A DNA stretch of 64,000 bases from Clostridia bacterium (GTDB taxonomy: Bacteria; Bacillota; Clostridia; UMGS1883; UMGS1540): NCBI GenBank assembly GCA_017450025.1, contig JAFSYJ010000027.1, forward strand, positions 1 through 64,000. The letters are read 5' to 3'. The translations under genes and the position numbers were made by a program. Shown one piece after another: positions 1 through 5,990 of the stretch (the first letter of the stretch is position 1; each line of letters opens with the position of its first letter). The notes below the pieces were generated by a model. That model was not told where the DNA came from, did not search any database, and saw only the letters and a list, made by a program, of their open reading frames with translations.

Positions 1-585
1 AAATTTGATACAACCGGCGGCAGCGAAGTTAAAAATGTCAGCGTAAAGAGCGGTCAGACAATCGGTTCAATACAAGAGCCAAAAAAGAATGGTTTTGTAT
101 TTACAGGCTGGTATTCGGATGAGGAGCTTTCAGATCCATATTCGGCTGACGAAAAGATAACGAAATCTACAACTCTTTACGCAGGCTGGAAGGTTGACCC
201 TGTTCGTCAAATCACTCTCACAATAGGGAAAACAGAAGCAAAAGTATGGAATGAATCAAAATCAAATGATGTTGCTCCTATTATAAGAAATGACAGAACA
301 ATGCTTCCTGCAAGATTTGTAACCGAAAATCTCGGTGCAACAGTTGAGTGGATCGGTGAAGAACAAAAGGTTTTGATTACGAAAGATGATATGAAAATTG
401 AAATTTACATTGATTCTGACAAAGCGTATGTAAACGGCGAGGAAGTAATACTTGACAGTCCGGCATTTATCGAAAATGACAGAACATATACGCCTGTTCG
501 GTTTATTGCCGAAACACTTGGTGTGACTGTTGATTGGGACGAAGAAACCCAGCAGGTAATTATCACAAAGGCAATAGAAGAATAA
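1..585 (+). CDS. Surface protein, 3' part: InlB-type repeat plus stalk (copper-amine-oxidase-like) domain
   Basis: The gene enters from the left edge; frame 1 is open from base 1 to a TAA at 583-585, giving 194 visible residues. Visible residues 1-67 carry an InlB/Listeria-Bacteroides repeat (GFVFTGWYSDEEL, then TTLYAGWKV). Residues about 70-190 form a copper amine oxidase N-terminal-like stalk domain, with the paired signatures RTMLPARFVTENLGATVEW and RTYTPVRFIAETLGVTVDW. In Clostridia both domains occur on secreted cell-surface proteins, and the stalk domain is not expected to be an enzyme. The signal peptide and any functional N-terminal domain lie outside the window. A hairpin terminator follows about 50 bases after the stop. 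Domain naming is firm; the role of the whole protein is unknown. Confidence 0.85.
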   Translation, partial: KFDTTGGSEVKNVSVKSGQTIGSIQEPKKNGFVFTGWYSDEELSDPYSADEKITKSTTLYAGWKVDPVRQITLTIGKTEAKVWNESKSNDVAPIIRNDRTMLPARFVTENLGATVEWIGEEQKVLITKDDMKIEIYIDSDKAYVNGEEVILDSPAFIENDRTYTPVRFIAETLGVTVDWDEETQQVIITKAIEE

Positions 586-633
586 GGGAATTATCACTTA
601 ATTAAATAAATGATACTCCAAATAAAAGAAAAC

Positions 634-663
634 CGCTCTGATGTTAATGTCAGGGCGATTTTC
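634..663 (+). terminator. Rho-independent terminator of the surface-protein gene
   Basis: The arms CGCTCTGA (634-641) and TCAGGGCG (650-657) pair over 8 bp with one G-U, and ATTTTC follows. The position, 49 bases after the upstream stop, fits a terminator. Confidence 0.7.
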
Positions 664-838
664 TGTTTATGTAAAAGATAAAAAAATGTTGTTTTATTTA
701 AAATATAGGGAAAATGCAAAGGTTGTTTCAAAGTATGTTGACACAGAGATTTCCAAACTACAAGGACAGACAGAAAAAAGGAAGCACATAAGAACTATGA
801 TCAAAGTGATTGAAGATGAGTTAAAATATGATTGTTAA
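641..838 (+). pseudogene. Small ORF, possibly a decayed fragment (YREN-K-VSKYV type)
   Basis: The open frame gives 65 residues, but its first ATG lies inside the terminator hairpin and no ribosome site is visible before it or before the in-frame ATG at 686. The translated middle (YRENAKVVSKYVDTEISKLQ) resembles small clostridial proteins of unknown function that have a basic YREN-GK-xxKYV motif followed by a helical tail (DUF6788-like). The missing start signals and short length suggest a remnant. It could still be a short real gene whose start was misjudged. Confidence 0.35.
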
Positions 839-919
839 ATATTTAAGAAAATAATTAAAAATATTAACTGTATAATGTTGCGCTATTAAGATAGTAGTAT
901 ATTAGCAATCAAGAAAAAG

Positions 920-948
920 TTGATTTTACAAAGAATTTATGATATAAT
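920..948 (+). promoter_or_regulatory. Promoter of the Dabb gene
   Basis: TTGATT (920-925), 17 bp, TATAAT (943-948); it ends 46 bases before the start codon at 995. Confidence 0.7.
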
Positions 949-994
949 CGACTTGGATTAGTTTGAGATAGATTGTTATGGAAGGGAAATGAAA

Positions 995-1291
995 ATGGTC
1001 AAACATATTATTTTATGGAAGCTGAAAGATGAGTATAATAATGATATTACTAAAGACGGTATAAAAGTTGGTCTTGAAGGATTGATGGGAAAGATACCGG
1101 GGCTCTTGGAAATAAAGGTGCAAACGGAAAAACTTAAAACTTCAAATGCCGATGTTATGTTATATTCCGTTTTTGAAAATGAAGAAGCTCTTAAAGAATA
1201 TGCTATAAACCCGATTCATGTCAAAGTGGCAAATGAAAAGGTTAGGCCTTTTACTGAAACAAGACTATGTATGGATTTTAGTGAAATTTGA
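995..1291 (+). CDS. Dabb (stress-responsive alpha/beta-barrel) family protein
   Basis: The product is 98 residues, the usual length of a single Dabb ferredoxin-like domain. It starts MVKHIILWKLKDE, the typical opening of the family (VKHivlwklK), and contains an ADVMLYSVFENEEALKEY stretch and a conserved HVKVANEKVRPF end. These small cytosolic proteins form dimers; their substrates are mostly unknown. I chose the ATG at 995 because GGAAGGG at 980-986 sits 8 bases before it; the in-frame ATG at 989 is only 2 bases from that site. It has its own promoter and no co-directional partner close by, so it is probably a single-gene unit. Confidence 0.85.
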   Translation: MVKHIILWKLKDEYNNDITKDGIKVGLEGLMGKIPGLLEIKVQTEKLKTSNADVMLYSVFENEEALKEYAINPIHVKVANEKVRPFTETRLCMDFSEI

Positions 1292-1376
1292 AATGATTTG
1301 TGAAAAAAGAAATCTTATGATTGAAAGATCATTTAAAATATTTTAATTTTCCAATCAAGAAATTTATAAAAAGGTA

Positions 1377-1405
1377 TTGCCTTTTGAATAGAACTATGTT
1401 ACAAT
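1377..1405 (+). promoter_or_regulatory. Promoter of a very short transcription unit
   Basis: TTGCCT (1377-1382), 17 bp, TACAAT (1400-1405). The transcript would begin near 1412 and meet the terminator at 1494-1546. Confidence 0.55.
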
Positions 1406-1411
1406 GTTACT

Positions 1412-1546
1412 GTAATGGAAAAAAATGCACGTTGGATATTAAAAACTCCAAAAAATAGATGGGGCTCAGATATCTATACCGTTCAGTTGATCCAAAAGAG
1501 ACAAACGGTTTTTATAGCATTGTTATATTAATGTTTGTCTCTTTTT
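1412..1546 (+). ncRNA. Candidate small RNA or micro-ORF transcript of about 135 nt
   Basis: A promoter-like pair at 1377-1405 and a perfect terminator-type inverted repeat at 1494-1546 bound a unit of about 135 bases. It contains one frame from ATG 1415 to TAA 1531 (38 codons, starting MEKNARWILK), but that ATG has no ribosome site and would lie only about 3 bases from the transcript start. A regulatory RNA is therefore as likely as a leaderless peptide. I do not recognise the RNA as a known family. Confidence 0.4.
1494..1546 (+). terminator. Strong terminator-type inverted repeat
   Basis: AAAAGAGACAAAC (1494-1506) pairs perfectly with GTTTGTCTCTTTT (1533-1545), with a 26-base loop and a T run. 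Confidence 0.65.
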
Positions 1547-1688
1547 ATATGCAAATTTTACAACAAAACAACAGCAAAACTATTGAAAATGACAAAGAAG
1601 TTGCATTTTTAAAGAAAAGTAAGGTTTGAACGGCAAGAATAAAACATTAAAATATTAATGTTTAAAAAATAAATATATAAAATGAAAG

Positions 1689-1719
1689 CACATTTTGAGT
1701 AAAATCAGAATGTGTTTTT
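1689..1719 (+). terminator. Hairpin with T-run 24 bases before the recombinase-domain gene
   Basis: CACATTTTGA (1689-1698) pairs with TCAGAATGTG (1705-1714) with one G-U, and a run of five T follows. It could end upstream transcription or act as an attenuator of the gene at 1743. Confidence 0.55.
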
Positions 1720-1742
1720 CAATTTTGAAAGGAGAAATTTTA

Positions 1743-2135
1743 ATGAAAGAAAACAATAAAAATGAAAAAAGAGAAATGGAGGAAAATAAAATGATCAAAT
1801 TAGATTTAATTCAATCAAGGCGTTTCGGAAGAATATGTTATGGATTTGGCAGAGATGAAAATGGACTTGTTTATGTGAAAGAAGATGAAGCTCAAGTGGT
1901 AAAAACAACGTTTTCTATGGCTATAAATGGTCATAGTTTACAGGACATTCAAAGTGAATTATTTAGTAAAGGTATAAAATCTCCGTCGGGAAAAGATAAA
2001 TGGACAAGAGATGTTATTGATAAGATGATAAACAATAAAAAGTATGTGCCATTTATTATTTCATTTGAAGACTATTTTATGGCTCGAGGAGAAAAGGAAT
2101 TGCGTTGCCGATATGACAGAGATTTAGCATACTAA
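1743..2135 (+). CDS. Recombinase-domain-only protein (serine recombinase family, no catalytic domain)
   Basis: The product is 130 residues. From about residue 25 it matches the 'recombinase' DNA-binding domain of large serine recombinases: the YGFGRDENGLVYVKEDEAQVV stretch, then HSLQDIQSELFSKGIKSPSG, W-TRDVIDKMINNKKYV. The N-terminal resolvase domain with its catalytic serine is absent, as are the zinc ribbon and coiled coil, so it cannot recombine DNA alone. The start ATG at 1743 has AAAGGAG 8 bases upstream; the first 24 residues are mainly charged (Lys/Glu/Asn). It may be a DNA-binding regulator derived from a mobile element or simply a remnant. A degenerate small ORF follows at 2194. Confidence 0.7.
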   Translation: MKENNKNEKREMEENKMIKLDLIQSRRFGRICYGFGRDENGLVYVKEDEAQVVKTTFSMAINGHSLQDIQSELFSKGIKSPSGKDKWTRDVIDKMINNKKYVPFIISFEDYFMARGEKELRCRYDRDLAY

Positions 2136-2193
2136 AGTTGTTTTGCTGATTCATTATATAATTATTCTATCCGATTGAAAGGAGTAATTGAAA

Positions 2194-2338
2194 ATGAGCA
2201 AATCAGCAATTCAAAATCAGTTTTGGTATGTTGCTACAAATAATCGATACTTAAAACCGATGTGGGTAAGAGGGAATGCTTGAAGCAACTAAATTTGCAA
2301 TGGGTGATTATTTTGACAATTTAGTGAGAAATATATAA
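2194..2338 (+). pseudogene. Small frameshifted ORF after the recombinase-domain gene
   Basis: A good ribosome site (AAAGGAG at 2178-2184) precedes ATG 2194, which opens a 29-codon frame (MSKSAIQNQFWYVATNNRYL...) ending in TGA at 2283. A second frame running 2276-2338 continues with MLEATKFAMGDYFDNLVRNI. One base shift near 2276 would join them into a product of about 48 residues. I do not recognise the product. It is either a broken small gene or two overlapping micro-ORFs. Confidence 0.35.
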
Positions 2339-2448
2339 ATGAACTTGTCATAAATATCAATAGTTTATCAATTAAATATTATTAACTTTAATATAATTAT
2401 TTGTAAATGTAAATTTTTAAAGCAACATAAACATATAATGCAATTTAA

Positions 2449-2477
2449 TTGACTTTTATGTCGAAAAATGATATAAT
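2449..2477 (+). promoter_or_regulatory. Promoter of the TIR-domain gene
   Basis: TTGACT (2449-2454), 17 bp, TATAAT (2472-2477); it ends 14 bases before the start codon, so the 5' leader is only a few bases long. Confidence 0.8.
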
Positions 2478-2491
2478 AAAGGAGGAACAAA

Positions 2492-3532
2492 ATGGTAAGG
2501 AGAAAGCATATGAAAGTATTTATAAGCTGGTCAGGAACTAGAAGTAAACAAATTGCTTTAATATTACGGGATTGGTTACCTACAGTTATTCAAGCATTGG
2601 AACCCTTTGTTTCTTCTGAAGATATAGAAAAAGGTGCAAGATGGAATACCGAAATAGCCCAAGAATTAAACGAATCTACATTTGGTATAATATGTGTAAC
2701 AAAAGACAATCTTTCTGCTCCTTGGTTGAATTTTGAAGCAGGTGCATTATCAAAAACAATTGATAACAGTTACGTTGCACCATTATTATTTGATGTGAAA
2801 CCCTCAGAGTTGAAAGGATCACCGATATCTCAATTTCAATCAACATCTTTTACCATAGAAGACATGAAAAGATTAATTGAAACTTTAAACACTGCTGCTG
2901 GAAACTGTTTAAATACATCAAGGCTAAATAAGGCTTTTGAATTATGCTATCCAGATCTTGAAAAAACCATAAAAGAATTAAGAGAAAAGCCATGTGAGAA
3001 AGACGAAGAAACGGAACAAACACCTAACAGTCTTGATTCAAACATTCTTGAAGAACTATTAGAAACAGCTAGAAATACGCAACGCCTGTTAGGAAATACA
3101 GATTCAAAATTATATGGAAATCTTGATGATGTAAACAAGAAGGTCGATGAAATTATAGATAGGCTTGAAAGGCAAAGAGATATTGATATACGTCGTGCAA
3201 CTAGAAAAATAAGGCCTATGCTTATAGAGGAGTTATCATTTGATTCATATGATTCTGAAATTTTTCCATATAATGTTTTAATGGTTTTATCTATATTCAA
3301 GGATGATATTCCATGGTTATATGATGCAGGTGCTGAACTTGTAAGGACTCTTGAGTCGAACACTGCAAGAAAAACCAAATCTGAGGCAGTCAAAAAGTTT
3401 ATAAATGTTTTGGAATATACATGTGGTCATCCAATATTTAGAGAAATATTGGGTACACGAAAAGACTTGATGAGATTAAGGGAATTGCCGATGTTTTTGG
3501 AACGAACTTTAGAAAGATATATTGAGAATTAG
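2492..3532 (+). CDS. TIR-domain protein with C-terminal helical domain (candidate NAD-consuming defence effector)
   Basis: The product is 346 residues. Residues 7-150 form a bacterial TIR domain of the standalone type: MKVFISWSG at the N terminus, IEKGARWNTEIAQELNES, FGIICVTKDNL and PWLNFEAGALSK. Glu82 in FEAGAL is where the catalytic glutamate of NAD-hydrolysing TIR domains lies. Residues 180-232 are a predicted coiled coil (LEELLETARNTQRLL, then VDEIIDRLERQRDI); 240-346 is an unrecognised helical region. No membrane segment is seen. Start: AAAGGAGG lies 7 bases before ATG 2492; a second ATG at 2510 also has a ribosome-like site. It sits between mobile-element remnants and a YhcG nuclease gene. 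Such TIR proteins often act in antiphage systems, but no partner (cyclase, SIR2, Argonaute) is adjacent, so the defence role is inference. Confidence 0.85.
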   Translation: MVRRKHMKVFISWSGTRSKQIALILRDWLPTVIQALEPFVSSEDIEKGARWNTEIAQELNESTFGIICVTKDNLSAPWLNFEAGALSKTIDNSYVAPLLFDVKPSELKGSPISQFQSTSFTIEDMKRLIETLNTAAGNCLNTSRLNKAFELCYPDLEKTIKELREKPCEKDEETEQTPNSLDSNILEELLETARNTQRLLGNTDSKLYGNLDDVNKKVDEIIDRLERQRDIDIRRATRKIRPMLIEELSFDSYDSEIFPYNVLMVLSIFKDDIPWLYDAGAELVRTLESNTARKTKSEAVKKFINVLEYTCGHPIFREILGTRKDLMRLRELPMFLERTLERYIEN

Positions 3533-3628
3533 TAGAACAAGGTGTTCATTAGTAGGGTCGGGTTAATATGTTACGAAAATATAAAATATGCCTTTTAAAT
3601 CGAACAAAAACAGAAGAGGGTGAATTAC

Positions 3629-4645
3629 TTGAACGATATGTTGAATAGTGATTTCATTATAAGAGAAACATACGATGCGGTCAGAAATAGTATTATCAAT
3701 GCGCAGAATAAAGTATATAATGCCGTTAATGCTGCGATGGTACAAGCCTATTGGGAAATAGGAGAACAGATTTATAAAGCATGTGGAGAAAATGAACGAG
3801 CTGAATATGGCAAAGGATTGATAAAATATATAGCAGAAAATTTATCAAGAGAATTTGGTAAAGGCTTTGATGAAAGAAATCTCAGAAAAATGCGTCAGTT
3901 TTATATGGCGTATCCAATTCGGGACTCACTGAGTCCCGAATTGAGCTGGACACACTACAGAAGATTGATGCGCATAGAGGATGAAAAAACAAGAGCGTTT
4001 TATACGGAAGAATGTGTTAAATCGGGTTGGAGTGTAAGACAACTTGACAGGCAAATAAATTCTTTTTTCTATGAAAGATTGCTTTCGAGTCAAGATAAGA
4101 AATCGGTAAGTGATGAGATTCAAACTTTGGAACCTAAACCTGAATATGAAAAAATCATCCGTGATCCATATGTGCTTGAATTCCTGGACTTAGAACAAAA
4201 TCCGCACTTCTATGAAAAAGAACTTGAACAGGCTGTAATAGATCATCTTCAAAAATTCTTGTTAGAGCTTGGCAGAGGTTTTTCATTTGTAGCAAGGCAG
4301 AAACATATTACATTTGATGACAGGCATTTTTATATTGACCTCGTATTTTACAATTATATTTTAAAATGTTTTGTTTTAATAGATCTGAAAATAGGGGATT
4401 TGTCTCATCAGGATTTAGGGCAGATGCAAATGTATGTAAACTACTATACAAGGGAAATGATGAATGAAGGAGATAACCCTCCGATTGGCATTGTTCTCTG
4501 TGCGGATAAAAGTGATGCAGTAGTAAAATACACATTGCCGGAAGATAATAATCAAATATATGCTTCAAAGTATAAATTATATATGCCGACAGAGGAAGAA
4601 TTTAAGAAAGAATTGAAACTTGACGATTATAAGAAAATAGACTAA
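3629..4645 (+). CDS. YhcG/DUF1016-family PD-(D/E)xK nuclease-domain protein
   Basis: The product is about 338 residues. An N-terminal DUF1016 domain is seen (VNAAMVQAYWEIGEQIY, then YGKGLIKYIAENLSREFGKGF and LSWTHYRRLMRI), followed from about residue 165 by the C-terminal nuclease-like domain. Asp237 (FYIDLVFYN) and Asp252-x-Lys254 (LIDLKIG) fit the PD-(D/E)xK metal site. The family is common next to type I restriction loci and in defence or mobile regions; its substrate is not established. Start: the ribosome-like AGAGGGTG at 3615 suits TTG 3629; a GTG at 3620 is possible but lies too close to that site. It lies 97 bases after the TIR gene with no terminator seen between them, so the two may share a transcript. 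An unusual perfect DNA palindrome lies inside the gene at 3915-3943. Confidence 0.85.
   Translation: MNDMLNSDFIIRETYDAVRNSIINAQNKVYNAVNAAMVQAYWEIGEQIYKACGENERAEYGKGLIKYIAENLSREFGKGFDERNLRKMRQFYMAYPIRDSLSPELSWTHYRRLMRIEDEKTRAFYTEECVKSGWSVRQLDRQINSFFYERLLSSQDKKSVSDEIQTLEPKPEYEKIIRDPYVLEFLDLEQNPHFYEKELEQAVIDHLQKFLLELGRGFSFVARQKHITFDDRHFYIDLVFYNYILKCFVLIDLKIGDLSHQDLGQMQMYVNYYTREMMNEGDNPPIGIVLCADKSDAVVKYTLPEDNNQIYASKYKLYMPTEEEFKKELKLDDYKKID
3915..3943. repeat. Perfect 13-bp inverted repeat inside the YhcG gene
   Basis: CAATTCGGGACTC (3915-3927), a 3-base loop, then GAGTCCCGAATTG (3931-3943). It encodes the linker PIRDSLSPELS within the DUF1016 domain. A perfect arm this long is unusual in coding DNA. 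Confidence 0.9.
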
Positions 4646-4710
4646 TATTAAATGTATTGTGTCCGATTTCTTGGAAGTGCCGAAAATGGCTAAAATAGGG
4701 TGCATGGTTC

Positions 4711-4738
4711 GTGCATCTAAACCGTTCGGCTTTTCCAT
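4711..4738 (+). repeat. Isolated copy of the 26-bp dispersed box also found at 12.4-12.8 kb
   Basis: The box beginning TGCATCTAAACCGTTCGG and running on through CTTTTCCA is identical over 26 bases to the copy at 12619-12644. Here the structured remainder of the 190-bp unit is absent; a terminator hairpin follows directly. Confidence 0.85.
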
Positions 4739-4743
4739 AAAAG

Positions 4744-4782
4744 AGGGTAACTATAGATATTTCCTGTAGTTGCCCTGTTTTT
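4744..4782 (+). terminator. Terminator downstream of the YhcG gene
   Basis: AGGGTAACTA (4744-4753) pairs with TAGTTGCCCT (4767-4776) with one G-U, followed by GTTTTTA. It lies about 100 bases after the stop; the rest of 4783-4949 shows no recognisable feature. Confidence 0.65.
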
Positions 4783-4949
4783 ATGTGGGTTCTGAGCATT
4801 TTTCGATACCCCTGTTTTGACTCGGTAAGGGTAGATATTTACCTACTTTCTTATGGACTTGAACGGGGGACTCTATTAACTTTTTTATTAGGTTCAACTT
4901 ACAACAGGAGATAAAATGTACATTTTTTTCTACTTTTAACTTTTAGTGC

Positions 4950-4978
4950 TTGTTAATATTGAAATTATATGTTATAAT
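4950..4978 (+). promoter_or_regulatory. Promoter of the stalk-domain/DUF4352 gene
   Basis: TTGTTA (4950-4955), 17 bp, TATAAT (4973-4978). Confidence 0.65.
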
Positions 4979-5032
4979 GTGCACAAATAGGATATTTACT
5001 GAATGTCGAAATTTTGAGAGGTAGGGTTTTGT

Positions 5033-5689
5033 ATGAAAAAGTTTATTGCAGGATTGTTATCAGGAATTGTTTTATGTGGAGTAGTTGGTGCGGCTACATT
5101 ATATGAAGCACAACCCGCAACATTTAAAGTAATGGTAAATGGCAAGGAGTTTACCTCTGATCCGCCGGCTCTTGTTGTTGAGGGAAGAACATATTTGCCC
5201 TTAAGAGCAATGGGAGAAGCCCTTGGTGTTCCGATAAACTGGAATGAGGAGTTGAGACAAGCCGAAGTTGGTACAACAGCTAATCTTGTGAAGGTAAGCA
5301 ATTTGGTTCAAACAAACGACAAGTGGAAAATGACTTATCTGGATTGTAAAACATATAAGGAGATTAATGAATACACAAAAGCAGCGGAAGGAAAGGAATT
5401 TGTTATTGTAGCATTTGACGTTGAAAATATTTCCACAGAAGGGCAAAATTTTAGCTTCTTCTGGCTGGGCAGCTATTTTGATGATTACAAAACGCCAGTT
5501 TCTATATTAGGTGAACAAATTGATGGTGCTACAATGCTGGGTGCCAATACAATAGAAGCAGGTAAAAAAATAAAGGGCTATTTGGCCTATGAAGTAGAGC
5601 CCGAATGGAAGAAGATCGACATTATCTATAACGAGAGTTTACTGCCTGATGAGGAAGAAAACAAAATGAGCTTTACAATCAGCAGATGA
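5033..5689 (+). CDS. Secreted stalk-domain protein with DUF4352-like C-terminal domain
   Basis: The product is 218 residues. Residues 1-20 (MKKFIAGLLSGIVLCGVVGA) are a signal peptide. Residues 28-80 are a short copper-amine-oxidase-like stalk domain (RTYLPLRAMGEALGVPINWNE). Residues 90-218 have the immunoglobulin-like pattern of DUF4352 proteins (GKEFVIVAFDVENIS, IEAGKKIKGYLAYEV). It is probably exported and held at the cell surface; no lipobox or sortase motif is visible, and its job is unknown. GAGAGGTAGGG precedes ATG 5033. It has its own promoter and terminator, so it is monocistronic. The same stalk domain ends the partial gene at the window start, showing that the family is expanded in this genome. 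Confidence 0.85.
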   Translation: MKKFIAGLLSGIVLCGVVGAATLYEAQPATFKVMVNGKEFTSDPPALVVEGRTYLPLRAMGEALGVPINWNEELRQAEVGTTANLVKVSNLVQTNDKWKMTYLDCKTYKEINEYTKAAEGKEFVIVAFDVENISTEGQNFSFFWLGSYFDDYKTPVSILGEQIDGATMLGANTIEAGKKIKGYLAYEVEPEWKKIDIIYNESLLPDEEENKMSFTISR

Positions 5690-5788
5690 TGGAGAAATAA
5701 ATAACTTTACAACACAGTGCGACCGTTCTGTTGTGTAGTAAATATATGCTTGCGGTACAAATATCTATAGTGTACACGAAAGCCATAT

Positions 5789-5828
5789 AAGAACACTAAT
5801 TTTGATAAAAAGTTAGTGTTCTTTTTTT
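5789..5828 (+). terminator. Strong rho-independent terminator
   Basis: AAGAACACTAA (5789-5799) pairs perfectly with TTAGTGTTCTT (5813-5823), and a seven-T run follows. Confidence 0.85.
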
Positions 5829-5913
5829 GCACCCGAAAAAGCCTTGTTTTATGCGGGTTTTAGAGGTTTAAGTCCCAAAAACAAATCGCCCTGACCGAAA
5901 AATGCTGGATTTA

Positions 5914-5942
5914 TTGACTGGATTTGAGTTTTGTGATATAAT
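5914..5942 (+). promoter_or_regulatory. Promoter of the MATE/partner-switch operon
   Basis: TTGACT (5914-5919), 17 bp, TATAAT (5937-5942); it ends 48 bases before the first start codon. Confidence 0.8.
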
Positions 5943-5990
5943 ATTATTATATAATTAAAACTTTTACAGAAACAGATAAACGGAGGAGAA

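Noticed and set aside
5700-5740. Hairpin around ACAACACAG/CTGTTGTGT
   Set aside because: The arms pair poorly and no T run follows; the terminator at 5789-5828 explains the gene end.
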